From Triglochin maritima (taxonomy: Eukaryota; Streptophyta; Magnoliopsida; Alismatales; Juncaginaceae), in assembly GCA_963682175.1 (NCBI GenBank), contig OY821787.1:27072501-27136500 (forward strand): DNA of 64,000 nt, written 5' to 3'. The stretch's first letter is position 1, and each line of letters starts with the position of its first letter. Below are positions 10,844-22,435 of the stretch, in pieces. The notes under the pieces are model-generated. The model did not search any database. It saw only the letters and a program-made list of their open reading frames with translations, and was not told the DNA's origin. A program made the translations under genes and the position numbers.

Positions 10844-12246
10844 TGTTGAACGTTTTAATTTAAAACCGCAAGTGCACGGCCGCGATGAAGCGGTGGCAAG
10901 TACGGGTCGTCCTCAGGAAGGTGAGTAGTCTCTTGCTTGTACGAAATCAAGTGGCAAAAATAGAGGAAGAAAGATGTTTATGCTACACTACGCTAAGAAG
11001 TATGAAATGTGAAAGAAGCAACCAAACGATAAAATAAGAACTAAGCTAAGAACAAAACAAGAATGCTGGAATTTCAGGAAGGGAAAACCCCTAGGGGGTG
11101 GAGTGAGTGCACACAAGCAAAGAGGTGGGTGTAGAATACATTCTTTAAGCACATGAAGGTGGTGTTTATCAAGCATAGGAAGTGTCTAAATGTTATGGCA
11201 AAACCTATCAATCTATTCACCAACTTAGTTGATTAACATTTACATATGCAAGGTGTTTATTTCAGAACCTAAACAAGCATGAGAGGTGTCTAATCATTTT
11301 GGCAAAACTCAATAAGTTGTAAATTCTATCCTAAACAATTGCAAGCATACATTCATGTTTAATCAACAAATTGAAATTAAAGCATTCATCCCATTGTCTA
11401 ATGCATGTATGTACATCTACTCCACCCCCCAAAGGGGATGGTTCTACTCACTAAACATTACACTAATTATTAAACTATGGAAAGAAAGCATATTAAAACT
11501 AAGCTAGAATTAAAAGACGATTAAACTAAAACATGCACAAACAATAAAAGAAGCATAAAACAAACAATGAAAGAAACACAAAACTTTATTGATAAAATGA
11601 CTCACATTAAAAGTAGCATCCTCCTACTTTAGTGTGCTTCAAGGCCTCACTTCTACTAGGAAGAATAGCCACTTAAAATATGGAGTGATTACAATAGGAG
11701 GTGAAGAGTTCTATTTATAGGCATGGAAAAAGCTAATCCGGGACAATCCCCCGATGTGGGACTAAACAAACACCAAAAATAGCCTAAACGAACATTAATA
11801 CAAGTCCAGGAGAAATCTTGGCAGATCTGGACTAATCCAGACCGCCAATTGGCGGTTCCAGACTGCCAATTGGCGGTCCAAAATGTCCGGATCTAGTTGA
11901 GTTTTATTCTGGGCTTTGCTTTGTGCTTTTGGTGGTCTTTGATGCATCTACTTCGTTTGTTGGAGGTCCAACCCGAATCCAATTGCTAAAATACTCCCCA
12001 TGATGGTGTGAAGTATTCTGTTTTACTCTTAGGTCCCTCTGTCTTACGATCAGGTCCTTCTCCCTTGCATCTTGGTCCCCAGATCTCACAATCCAGTCCT
12101 TTTTCCAGCTTTTGGGTCCTTTTATGCTTCATCTCTTCAAACCTAATTATTCCTGAAAACTAAACATAAAACTCGTAACATAGCATTGTTTAGGTGAAAG
12201 ATAATGGATATAAGATACAAATATGAGCATGAAATGATGTCAATCA
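10844..12246 (-). repeat. R1 3' LTR (1403 bp)
   Basis: On the + strand it runs from TGTTGAACG to GATGTCAATCA. It contains the conserved U5 block (about 10860-10920), the inverted TATA box CTATTTATAG (about 11710), the inverted USE CGATGTGGGAC (about 11752) and paired CCAATTGGCGG palindromes (about 11845-11880). Confidence 0.85.
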
Positions 12247-13810
12247 AATACCCCCACACCAAACTTTTGTTAGTCCCAAGCAAAACAAAGAAAGAGAAAA
12301 GCATGCGAAAAAACAAGAAATCCTAACTCACTTTCGTAGGAATCACGGTTGCACTTAGCACGTGCAACAAGCCGTTAAACCTCCTTGTCGCCAAGGAGGA
12401 GGAGTGTTGTGTCATGAGGGTTTTCAGCGGATATACCCACAAAATCCGAACAAGATGCATTAATCAATCTAGCTACACGACTCGTTGGACTTATTTTGTC
12501 GATCATGGGATGCGGTAATACTACGGGTCGACTCTATATATGTAATCGGTCCACACACCTAGACTAATGAGTTATTCGTGAGAGTTAGTTAAGGACTTAA
12601 GTGAAAGATATGGGCAACCTTAACTTCTGAAAGTGATACAATGTGTAAAGTCCATTTTGGTTCTTATTTGACTTTTTTTTTCTTTTTTTTTCTTCTTTTA
12701 GAGCATTTTATTGGTTGGTGTTTGATTCTCCCAGGGTCAGGTTTCGTGCATCATTGCCTATGAGGAATTACACTATCACGTACACCTTCCCCCAAATCTC
12801 CACATAGGGCGATCCCTACCACCCGTGTAACGGGAGTGCGGTCGGTGCATGCCAAGTCAGATGACTTAAAAGCACCAGGCACAAAGTCCCCTCAGACCTA
12901 CTTTCCCGAGTGATAGGAGCCGTGCGAGAAGAGAGAACACCACTTATTTATTTATCTACATGGGAACCAAAACCCCTACACTTAAGTTTCACAAAAAGAG
13001 ATTAAGGGTCCTTGACTACAACAAACTTCCTAAATTAACAAACACGAATTATTGACTCACTAGGTTCAGGGTGGACTTCTTAGAATGTTTGAGCACTGAA
13101 ACCCTATGATTACTCACCCCCAAGGGAAAACTGGGGTGCATCCTAACGACTCGATAAATCCTTAAGCCACTGTACTAGATATCCTAATGCATCAAGTTCA
13201 AGACAATTTTGGGAGCTTTCTTTTTACTTTGTCTCTCAACGGTTTTGCACATGCTAAACACACGCAAAACCCACAAAACATTTTCTTTCGCAAACACATG
13301 AAGATTTTGAAAGAAATGTGAAAATTTTGAAGCATTAGGCAAGCAAAAGAAGACAAGTCACCCAAGGATCATGGCATGCAGATATATCGATATTAAATGC
13401 AGCACACTAACATGACCCTAGCAATGCACACAAAATAAAACAAAATCAAAGGAAAAAGACTTGAATATGTACACACGTAAATCACCCCCCACACGTACTT
13501 CATGCATTGTCCTCAATGAATGTGAGCAAGATACTACATGAATTTATGCATGAAAAGAAGAGATCTCACCAACATGAAGTACAAAGGGAAGTTCAAGGTC
13601 ATGTTGATGGACACAAACCCGAATTCCCTCAAAACCTGTGAGATGTTAAAGAAGGGATACAAATACGTGACAGAAATGGAGCCCAAATACACAAGGGTTG
13701 GGGCTCACAACAATCGATGCTCACTGAAGGAGTCTTTTATTGTACTTTTTTTTCTTTTTCTTTTTTTTTGAATATGACTATGTACAAACATAAGTTCCCA
13801 TCTTTATTTG
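12247..13810 (-). other. R1 3' non-coding region with polypurine tract and paired hairpins
   Basis: In element sense this stretch lies between the Gag-like ORF and the 3' LTR. It carries a long pyrimidine tract, then two hairpins at 12380-12399 (CCTCCTTG / CAAGGAGG) and 12348-12368 (GTTGCAC / GTGCAAC), then the polypurine tract (complement of AATACCCCCACACC) at 12247-12260. No convincing ORF. The same order is found in R2-R4, R7 and R8. Confidence 0.7.
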
Positions 13811-15361
13811 TCAAAAGACATCAAATGGGAACCTAAAAAGTGGGTAAATGCACTTGGAAAGGGAACATGACACCACGTGGGCCAGAATACGCAAGCGTGG
13901 GTCCCCTTCACAAAGAGCACCAGATGAAATGAGAGGTTCATGAATTGGACGCAAAGGCGTCTCATCCAAAGGATCAAACTGAAAGAGCTTGAACCTCTCA
14001 AGAGTTTGGGAAATGAGGGGCAATGGAAGAGTTTCTCCCGTTTCGCTGTTGAAGTTCTGATCGTCAATCCAAACTCTCCAACCAACAGGCTGGTGGGTCG
14101 GAACGAGGTCAAGAACCTCGTTAGGCATGTCCGACTCACCAGGCGAACAGAAAGTAGGTCTCATACCCAAGGTATCCTCCAAGGAACTCCTAATACCCTC
14201 ATTAGCAATGTAGTTGTTTGATGTTCCATCATTTCCAAGATGATCAGGAACAATAGTGAGAGGCAAACTCTCATCAGGTTGTTTGAAATTGAGGGGACTA
14301 GGGAGCTCTTGCTCCACCAGAGGTGAGTCCTTAGGAGGTAGAACAATAAGATCATGTGGCTCAAGGGCCACGGGACAAGAAGATAAGGCACAATCTTGTG
14401 CCGACTCATAAAGAAGCTGGTCCATAGTATTCTCAATTGGAATCGAATCCTCCACCAAGTGATTGTGAATTGAAACCCCAAGTCCCTCAGACTGACTAGG
14501 AGTTTGACTTTGAAAGATTGTGCTTTGAATTTGTGGATGTGGTGGTGGTTCAATTTCAGAAGAGAAATCCTCATGTTGACAAGAAAAATTACCCTCCTCA
14601 CGTTCACGTAATTGCTGTGTCATTTGACTCACTTGCATTTCCATAGTTTGCAAGTAATTCAAGTTGGACTTCAATAAATTTTGAGTGGTTTCCATGAACG
14701 TTTGGAGAGTTTGTTTCAAGGAATCAGGTATGCGGTCAACTATGAGGTCCAAGTCAGAGCTTGGGAAATTTTGGGGTTGGGTGTTGATGGGCTGAGAATG
14801 AGTCCAATGATTTGAAGTGGCGTGTTGGTAGAATTATGGGTATTCTGGGTATTCGGGAGGAGGATACTGGGGTGGAAATGAGGTATAAGAATTTGGATAA
14901 GAATTGTCTCCGCACGAATCCATCACTCTCGAGTTGTACGCGGATGCGTAGTGGTCACATTGAGCATTTTGGGAAAAGGTATGCTCATACTCATGCTCAT
15001 GGAGAACATAAGGACATTCCCCGATAACATGACCACTCAACCTACAACAGTCGCACGGTACGGCTACTGGAGCCACCGGTGCACTCATGGCTTCTGCCAT
15101 ACGCATGAAAGAGGCCAAAGTTTGTTGTAATGTCTCAGTTTGTTGACCAGCATATGATCCGACATAACTAGATTGTGGTCTAGCAGTCGGTGCCTCTCTC
15201 ATGTTACCCCTATATGAAGATTGCTCAGTCACACAATGAAGATTATCCCAACCATACGGGGTGTTCGTCTGAGCCACCCCCGGTTGCATGGGTCCGGAAT
15301 ACCAGGAAGAATTGTCCTGGTCCCAACAATGATATGGATGGTCGCCCATGTAACCATCCAT
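13811..15361 (-). pseudogene. R1 short Gag-like protein (zinc knuckle class), one in-frame stop
   Basis: The ORF starts at Met 15361 (MDGYMGD; an upstream in-frame Met at 15373 exists) and runs to 13811 with one stop at about 14834, just after an EYPEYP repeat. The same frame then resumes. It contains a CCHC zinc knuckle CDCCRLSGHVIGEC, a glutamine-rich probable helix around LKQTLQTFMETTQNLLKS, an acidic linker, and a C-terminal PVGWRVWIDD block. The last about 20 residues are frameshifted compared with the R8 copy. No capsid or protease region is seen. By position and zinc knuckle it is a nucleocapsid-type RNA-binding protein of an LTR element; function otherwise unknown. Confidence 0.75.
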
Positions 15362-16463
15362 CTCAACAAACAACTCTCGAGTCGACCACTCTCACTACCA
15401 CGAGACTAAGCTCGCATCAAGTGCTCGACTCGACTCTAAAACGCTACTAGAGAGTGTAAAGGGGAGGAGACTAAAACGTAGAAGTAGGTGAGAAGAAGAT
15501 GACTTAGAGGAGAGGGAAGAATCCTTAGATCTAACGTAGGTAGTAGGATCAGGTAGAAGCCTAACTAGCAAGCACGACTCAAACAACTTAAGGTTGTGAG
15601 TCCTTAGGCTAGACGACGCCTAACTTCGAGGTCACTAGCCTCGACACGCCTCACCTCCCTACAACGAGGACCACAAAGCCCAGCAAGTGATACCAGATCC
15701 GGAGATCCAGTACCTCCTACTATCGACAAGGTAGGCAACGCCAATCAGGTCATGACGGTCTCAACTAGATTACTCTCCTAGTGCGTCCGCAATCCTTAGG
15801 GCCAATGTCTACTTGCTTTTAGTTAAGGGTTTATTACGAGTGATTTTTGGGGCCAAGGAAAGGGTGATGAAATCCCCCACCTTATCTTTTATGGGACAGC
15901 CCCTCCTTAGTAGCGTTTTGATCCTAAATGTAGCAATCAATCGCTCCAATCAAACGCTCAACTCACTCTTGTCCCGATGCACCTTACTAACTAATGCATG
16001 ATCGAAACATGCATGAATGAGAGATTGGGGTGCACGTACCTCACGCCAGCAATCAACAACAAAATGAAAAGAAAAGACAAATGCATGCAAGGTCTACAAA
16101 TGATGCATGACCTAGATGGCAAGAAGTCTAATCTTTTGCTTTGAGTTTTATGGTCCAAGTTGATTAAAGGGGATTGAAATTAAATCTGGGAGCAAATTAG
16201 AAGTCACAACATGCAAACTTGTGCTCCCAGATAACTAACATGAACAATATAACAACTGGAACAAATTTGAGAACAATTGAGGCTCACCAGGCCGCCAATT
16301 GGCGGTCCCAGACCGCTGATTGGCGGTCCTTTTGTATCTTCTGGTCCTCAAACTTCTCCAGTAGCCTCCCCTTGATCCGTAGGTTCCCTGAAACTAAACA
16401 ATACTGGAAACAAAAAATTAAAAACCCCTCGAATCGTCCAAACCAACGTCTGGACAGAGCACC
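15362..16463 (-). other. R1 leader between PBS and Gag-like ORF
   Basis: Non-coding leader of about 1.1 kb. In the minus sense it holds the palindromes CCGCCAATTGGCGG and a near copy about 170-150 bases after the PBS (16290-16330), a strong splice-donor-like GAG|GTACGTGC near 16036, and a well-conserved block (GGGGGATTTCATCACCCTTT) near 15870. The same layout occurs in R2, R8 and R9. Confidence 0.7.
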
Positions 16464-16481
16464 TCCCCGGCAACGGCGCCA
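16464..16481 (-). other. R1 primer binding site for tRNA-Asp
   Basis: The minus strand reads TGGCGCCGTTGCCGGGGA, exactly complementary to the 3' end (CCA included) of plant tRNA-Asp as I recall it, six bases from the 5' LTR. tRNA-Asp priming is characteristic of Athila-lineage elements. Confidence 0.9.
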
Positions 16482-16487
16482 AAAACT

Positions 16488-18040
16488 TGGTTGATCTCGT
16501 TTTATATTAACCGCAAGTGCACGGCCGCGTTGAAGCGGTGGCAAATACGGGTCGTCCACTGGGAGGTGTGTCGACGCTTGGTTTGTTCGAAGGCGAAAGG
16601 TAAAAGAAGGAGCGAAAGGTTGGTTACACTACACTACACTAATGTGCAAATGGAAATGGAAGAAAAGCAAGAAAACTAAACCCCATAGGGGGTAGAGAAA
16701 TAATGTGAACATAAAGAAGTGTGTGTGTGTGTTCATTAAGCTCCTCACAACATGTAGTGCATGAAATCATAAAATTACATCCAACTTTGCCTCCACATGA
16801 ATTAAGATAAGACTACATCATTAAAACATACACGACAATAATTGGAATGAAGCTACATGAACTCAAGTATAAAGATTCGACCCTACTATGCCTCCACATG
16901 AATTAAGACAAGACTACATCATTAAAACATACAAGACATTAGCTAAGGTAAAGGCAACAAGAGCACATACACTACAAATTGTGTTTCCAATATTAACTTC
17001 ATCCATATCCTAACCTTATCATTCCCCATAAAATAGGTCTACTAATCAAAGCATAGGCTAAAATTCATTCAAGAGCATTAACATATCAAAGATAAGAGTG
17101 GAAACCCATTAGATGGTTATGGAAATCATATAAAGCTCAAGGGATAAAGATAACACACACTTAATACACTACATGATTATATCACATATTTCTCCACCCC
17201 CCAAGTGGGGATGGAACTACTCACTAGTCATTACACTAACTATATTAGCAAAAGAAAACATAATACTGAAATGAAAGTAACTAAGAAGGCAAGAAGTATT
17301 AAAGAAAACATAAAAGGAAAAACTAAACAAACATGCACAAATTAAAAGACAAGATTAAAACAAACTAGAAGAATTATTTTATTAACAAATGACTCACATT
17401 GAAGGTAGCATTCTTCTCCACCTTGAGTTTTTGCTTCAAGGCTCACTCCTTAGTAGAGAGAATGCCACCAAGCAATGGGTAATGACAATGGAAGGTGAAG
17501 AGTTCTATTTATAGGCATGGAAAAATCTAATCCGGGACAATCCCCCGATGTGGGACTAAACCAATACCAAAAATGGACTAAGAATACACTAATACACGTG
17601 CTACAGAAAACTAAACGTATCCTGGGCTATATAGACCGCCAATTGGCGGTTCCAAACCGCCAATTGGCGGTCTATATGCTTTAGATCCGTTTGGTTTTCG
17701 TTGTAGGCTTTGCGTGAAGTATTTCTTGGTCTTGGATGCATCTACTTTGTTTGTTGGAGCTCCGACCCGAATCGAATTGACAAAATACTCCCCATGATGG
17801 TGTGGAGTTTCCTGTTTTGCTCTTAGGTCCTTCTGTCTTACGATTAGGTCATTCTCCCTTGCATCTCAGTCCCTAGGTCTCACAATTAAGACCTTTTTCC
17901 TGCTTTTGGGTCCTTTCATGGCTCTTCTCTTCAAGCCTCTTTATTCTTGAAAACTAAACATAAAACTCGTCACATAGCATTGCTTAGGTGTAAGATAATG
18001 GATATAAGATACAAATATGAGCATGAAATGACGTCAATAA
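16488..18040 (-). repeat. R1 5' LTR (about 1550 bp)
   Basis: Starts TGGTTGATCTCG on the + strand (canonical TGATTGATCTCG) and ends ...GAAATGACGTCAATAA, a slightly altered version of ...GATGTCAATCA. It holds two adjacent CCGCCAATTGGCGG-type palindromes (about 17636-17670), an inverted TATA box (about 17507) and the inverted USE (about 17547). It differs noticeably from the 3' LTR, so R1 is old or has exchanged LTR sequence. Confidence 0.85.
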
Positions 18041-18643
18041 CCAAGTATTCCGAGAACTCCTGGTTTCCCGAAACAACCGTGGCACTGGGGAGAAAGCTCC
18101 CCACAATGCATACCAAACCCAAGGGTGTGCTGACTTCCAAACTGGCACTCAACATCGTAGGGGTACGACCTAACACGCTCGCAAACTGCTCAGAGATGAA
18201 CGAGTGTGTGACCCCACAATCGAAAAGCACCATAGCTACGAAATCATCAACGTAAAGCATACATTCCACCACTGTGCTAGCATCTTTAGCCTCCTCCGCC
18301 TTGATGGTGTAGACACGTCTGGTACTCTTCCCCTGTTGAGGTGCTACAACAGGTCGACTTGGTCCTTCTCTACTAGCTGAGGACGACCACAGTCATCCAC
18401 TAGGTCTACCTGACCAACTCAGGCAGAAGTGGATAAAGTGACCCACCTGGCCACAACCATGACACGCATCAGGACGGGCCCTGCACCCGTGTCCGGGGTG
18501 AACTCTACCACATTGCTTTCACTGCCCTGACTGCGGTGCTCCACCTCCGTCAATCTGAGGCCTCTTGCCCGGATTCCGTGATGATTGGACTCCCAGACGT
18601 CCACCAGCCTTTGTGACACCAGGTATGATGGATTCTACAAGCG
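18041..18643 (-). pseudogene. Ty3/gypsy gag zinc knuckle and N-terminal half of protease
   Basis: Minus strand. The end of gag has a CCHC knuckle CHGCGQVGHFIHFC (about 18425-18466). A proline/serine-rich linker follows, then protease with active-site stretch LFDCGVTHSFIS (about 18190-18230), where the usual D-S/T-G-A is D-C-G-V. The reading runs into R1 at 18041 and continues at 10843. Stops are present in the linker. It belongs to the element whose pol is at 7905-10843. Confidence 0.85.
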
Positions 18644-19149
18644 TGTGACACCCCTAACTACAAGAGAATTGGAGAGACAAACACCGAATTGAGATAAAAG
18701 TATCTCTGATTTTTTGTTTTTTAATTCAAAACGAAAATTGATTCTCCTCTTGACCTACATGGTAGGTCTTATAGCCTTTCATCCGTATAGGAATTAGGAA
18801 GTTAACCAGCAAGGCAACTTCTTTGATTTGAATCGAAATAAAACAAATAACAGCAAAGGAAATAATTAACTACCGAATTAACTTGTGTAAGGAAATAAAA
18901 TTCAGGAAACCTTCCATATCCTAATTGGAGACAACTTCAATCACATATGTGATTGGAGGGAAACTTCCTTGCTAAATGGGCTGGACGGTTGGAAGGATGT
19001 TTCCTTGCTGACATTGCTGCAATTTTCAGAAAGTGATGGAATGATCCTTTGCATGATCCAACGACTCCATCATCAAAGATCCAACAGCTCCTGCATCACT
19101 TTGTCTGTGACTTCTTGGCCTCCAAAGTCTCTTGGTAATCTTGATCGAT
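18644..19149. mobile_element. 506-bp insertion in gypsy gag, possible solo LTR
   Basis: Begins TGTGACACCCCTAACT. Flanks AAGCG (18639-18643) and AATCG (19150-19154) look like a 5-bp target duplication with one change. Removing the insert restores the gag reading (Lys-Phe-Thr-Thr-Leu-Val-Glu-Ser). The right end is not the usual CA, so the class is uncertain; no coding sequence. A 61-codon ORF inside is not convincing. Confidence 0.65.
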
Positions 19150-19459
19150 AATCGTTGTAAACTTCACTGCATCAGCTAATGTCTGCGGCATACTCGTAGT
19201 AACACGTGATCTGAACTGCGGCCTCCATACTCAAACAAACTTCTGAGCCCTCTACTCATGAGTCACATCAATCTCCGGACAATAATGCTTTAAAGCGTGA
19301 AATTTGCTGATGTAGGCTGCCAGAGTCTTCTCCCCTGCTCTAGTGCCAGGAACTCCTAACTCTTCCTGTCACAAACATGTTGCGGAAAGTATTGTTTGTT
19401 GAATTCCACAAGGAAATACTCCCAGCTAATCCCCTCGCTATCCTCGAATGCCACAGTTG
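19150..19459 (-). pseudogene. Ty3/gypsy gag, central part
   Basis: Minus strand fragment of the retrotransposon capsid region: FEDSEGISWEYFLVEFNKQY then FP, and after a frame change LAAYISKFHALKHYCPEIDV. Several stops and at least one frameshift. It joins in protein order with the 25725-25965 fragment (upstream) across R2, and with 18041-18643 (downstream) across the 506-bp insert. Confidence 0.85.
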
Positions 19460-19464
19460 ACGTG

Positions 19465-20805
19465 TGTTTAATAGTTTTAAATACTGCAAGTGCACGACCG
19501 CGTTTAAGCGGTGGCAAGTACGGATCGATCCACAAGGAGGTGCGTAGACTCTAGTTTGTTCAAAGGCAAGTGGGAAAAGAGGGGAAGAAGTTGTGATTTC
19601 ACTAAACTAGACTAACTACACTAAACGAGTAAGCATCAAACAAGGAAAACGAAAGCAAGGGAAATTGAAAGCTGGAAATCCGAAATGGAAAACCCCAAAG
19701 GGGTGGAGTATGTGCACACATGTAAAAAGATGGTGAAGAATGCATTCTATAGGCACAAATGTAGGTAGTGTTTTCATGCATAGGAAGAGTCTAAAGGTTA
19801 TGGCAAAACCTATCAATCCATTCACTAACCTAGTTGATTAACATTCATATAGACAAGTTGGTTATTTCAGAACCTAAACAAGCATGGGAGGTGTCTAAGA
19901 TGTGTGGAAAACCCATCAAGTGTAGTATTCTACTCTAACAAGCAAGCATACATTCACATTTATCAACACAATCAAAATATAAAGCATTCATATCCATTCT
20001 TTAATGCATGTATGAACATCATCTCCACACCCAAAGGGGGATGGATCTACTCACTACACATTACTCTAACAATTAAACTAAAGAAGAAAAGAAACATTCT
20101 AACTACTTTAGCTTACAATCAAAGAAATGAAACTAAGCTAAGCAGGCATAAAGAAACAACATAAGTACAAAACAATGGAAAAATTATTTTATTAGATGAC
20201 TCACATTGAAGGTACTATTCTTCTCCACCTTGAGATTTTTCTCCAAGGCTTACTCCAAGTAGAGAGAATGCCACCAAGCAATGGGTAATTACAATAGAAG
20301 GTGAAGAGTTTTATTTATAGCCATAGAAAAAGGTAATCCGGGACAATCCCCCGGTATGGGACTAAACAAATACTAGAAATATACTAAATACACACTAATA
20401 CACGCTCCACATAAATCTAAGCGGATCCGGACCAAAAGTGACCGCCAATTAGCGGTCTTAGACCGATAATTGGCGGTCTACAGTGTTCAGATCGCTCTGG
20501 ATTTTCTTGTGGGCTTTTCTGGAAGGCTTTGTTTGTCTTTGATGAATCTACTTCGCTTGTTGGAGCTCCGACCCGAATAGAATTGCCAAAATACTCCCAA
20601 TGATGGTGCGAAGTATTCTTGTTTGCTCATTGGTCCTTCGATCTTACGTTCGGGTCCTTCAATCTTGCATCTTAGTCCTTCAGTCTCTCAACTCAGTCCT
20701 TTTTCATGCTTTAGGTCATTTTACGCCTCTTCTCTTCAAACCTATTTATTTGGTGAAATATAATGGATATAAGATACAAATGTAAGCAAAAAATGATGTC
20801 AATCA
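19465..20805 (-). repeat. R2 3' LTR (1341 bp)
   Basis: On the + strand from TGTTTAATAG to GATGTCAATCA. The conserved U5 block is present with changes. The inverted USE is degraded (CGGTATGGGAC near 20352) while the TATA box is kept. Confidence 0.85.
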
Positions 20806-22435
20806 AATACCCCCACACCTAACTTTTGCTAGTCCCGAGCAAAACAAAGAAAGAGAAAAGCATACGAAAAACAAGAAATCATAACTCACTTTCGTAGGAA
20901 TCACGGTTGCACTTAGCACGTGCAACAAGCCGTTAAACCTCCTTGTCGCGAAAGAGGAGTGTTGTCTCTTGAGGGTTTTCAGCGGATACACCCACAAAAT
21001 CCGAACAAAGAGGCTTTATTCAATCTAGCTACACGACTCGTTGGACTCATTTTTATCGATCATTGGACGCGGTAATCCTACGGGCCGACTCTATATAGGT
21101 AATCAGTCCACACACCTAGCCTAATGAACCATTCATGCAAGTTAAATAAGGACTTAAGTGAAAGACATGGACAACCTCAACATCCTCAAGTGATAAAAAG
21201 TGTAAAGTCCATTAAGGTTCTTATTTGCATTACCATTTTTTTTCTTTTTTTTTCTTTTCTTAATTTTTTCTTCTTTTCTTTTTATTAGTTGGTGCTTCAT
21301 TCTCCGGGGGTCAGGTTTCCTGCACCATTGCCTTTGAGGACTTACACTATCATGTACACTTTTCCCCAAATCTCCACATAGTGCAATCCCTACGACCCGT
21401 GTAATGAGAGTTTGGTCGGCGCATCCCAAGTCAGATGAATCGAAAGCACCAGGGATAAATTCCCTCAGACCTACTTTCCCGAGTGATAGGAGTCGTGCGA
21501 GAAGAGAGAACACCTACTCACTTATTTCTTATCTACACATGAACCAAAACCCCTACACTTAATGTCTCACAACAAGATTTAAAGGGTCCTTGACTACAAC
21601 AAACTTCCTTAAATTAACAGACACGAATTATTGACTTACTAGGTTAAGGGTGGACTTCTTTACGTGTTTGAGTACTGAAACCCTATGATTACTCGCTCCC
21701 CGAGGAAAAACTGGGGTGCATCCTAACGACTCGATAAGTCCTAAAGCCACTATACTAGATATCCTAATGCATCAAGTTCAAGACAATTTTGGGAGCTTTC
21801 TTTTTACTTTGCCTCTCAACGGTTTTGCACATGCTAAACACACGCAAAACCCAAAAAACATTTTCTTTCGCAACACATGAAGATTTTGAAAGAAATGTGA
21901 AAATTTTAAAGCACTAGGCAAGCAAAAGAAGACAAGTCACCCAAGGATCATGGCAAGCAGATATATCGATATTAAATGCAGCACACTAACATGACCATAT
22001 CAATGAACACAAAAGAAAACAAAATCGAAGGAAAAGACTCGACTATGTACACACGTAAAATACCCCCCGCACCTACTTCATGCATTGTCCTCAATGAATG
22101 TGAGCAAGATACTACATGAATTTATGCATGAAAAAGGAAAGATCTCACCAATATGAAGCGCAAAAGGAAGTTCAAGGTTATGGTTATGGACAAAAACCTG
22201 AACTCCCTCAAATCCTGTGAGATGCTAAAGAAGGGATACAAATATGTGAAAGAAATGTGACCCAAATACACAAGTGTTGGGGCCCATAACAATCAATGCT
22301 CGCTCATGGAGTATTTTATTGTACGTTTTCTTTTCTTTTTTAATTTTTTTAATTTTTTTGGAATATAACTATGTACAAATATAAGTTCTCATCTTCATTT
22401 GTCAAAAGGCATCAAATGGGAACCTCAAAAGTGGG
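20806..22435 (-). other. R2 3' non-coding region
   Basis: Matches 12247-13810 of R1 and the R8 3' region. It includes the polypurine tract next to the LTR, the GTTGCAC/GTGCAAC hairpin (about 20904-20930), a damaged second hairpin (CCTTGTCGCGAAAGAGG) and pyrimidine tracts near 21240-21290. No gene. Confidence 0.65.

Larger units (their letters stand above)
10844..18040 (-). mobile_element. Family R element R1 (non-autonomous, Athila-related), 7.2 kb
   Basis: A minus-strand LTR element inserted in the protease region of the gypsy element. Its 3' LTR is 10844-12246 and its 5' LTR 16488-18040. The PBS for tRNA-Asp is at 16464-16481, the polypurine tract at 12247-12260, and a Gag-like ORF lies at 13811-15361. 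No RT, RNase H or integrase is present in the 4.2-kb interior. The flanking gypsy protease halves (ending near 18041 and resuming at 10843) are consecutive in protein order. No clear 5-bp duplication is seen, so one end may be altered. Confidence 0.85.

Noticed and set aside
8312..10928. Several + strand ORFs of 60-114 codons
   Set aside because: Antisense shadows of the minus-strand gypsy pol.
12660..12700. Poly-pyrimidine tract as a terminator or microsatellite gene marker
   Set aside because: It is a standard part of the family R 3' non-coding region and recurs in every copy.
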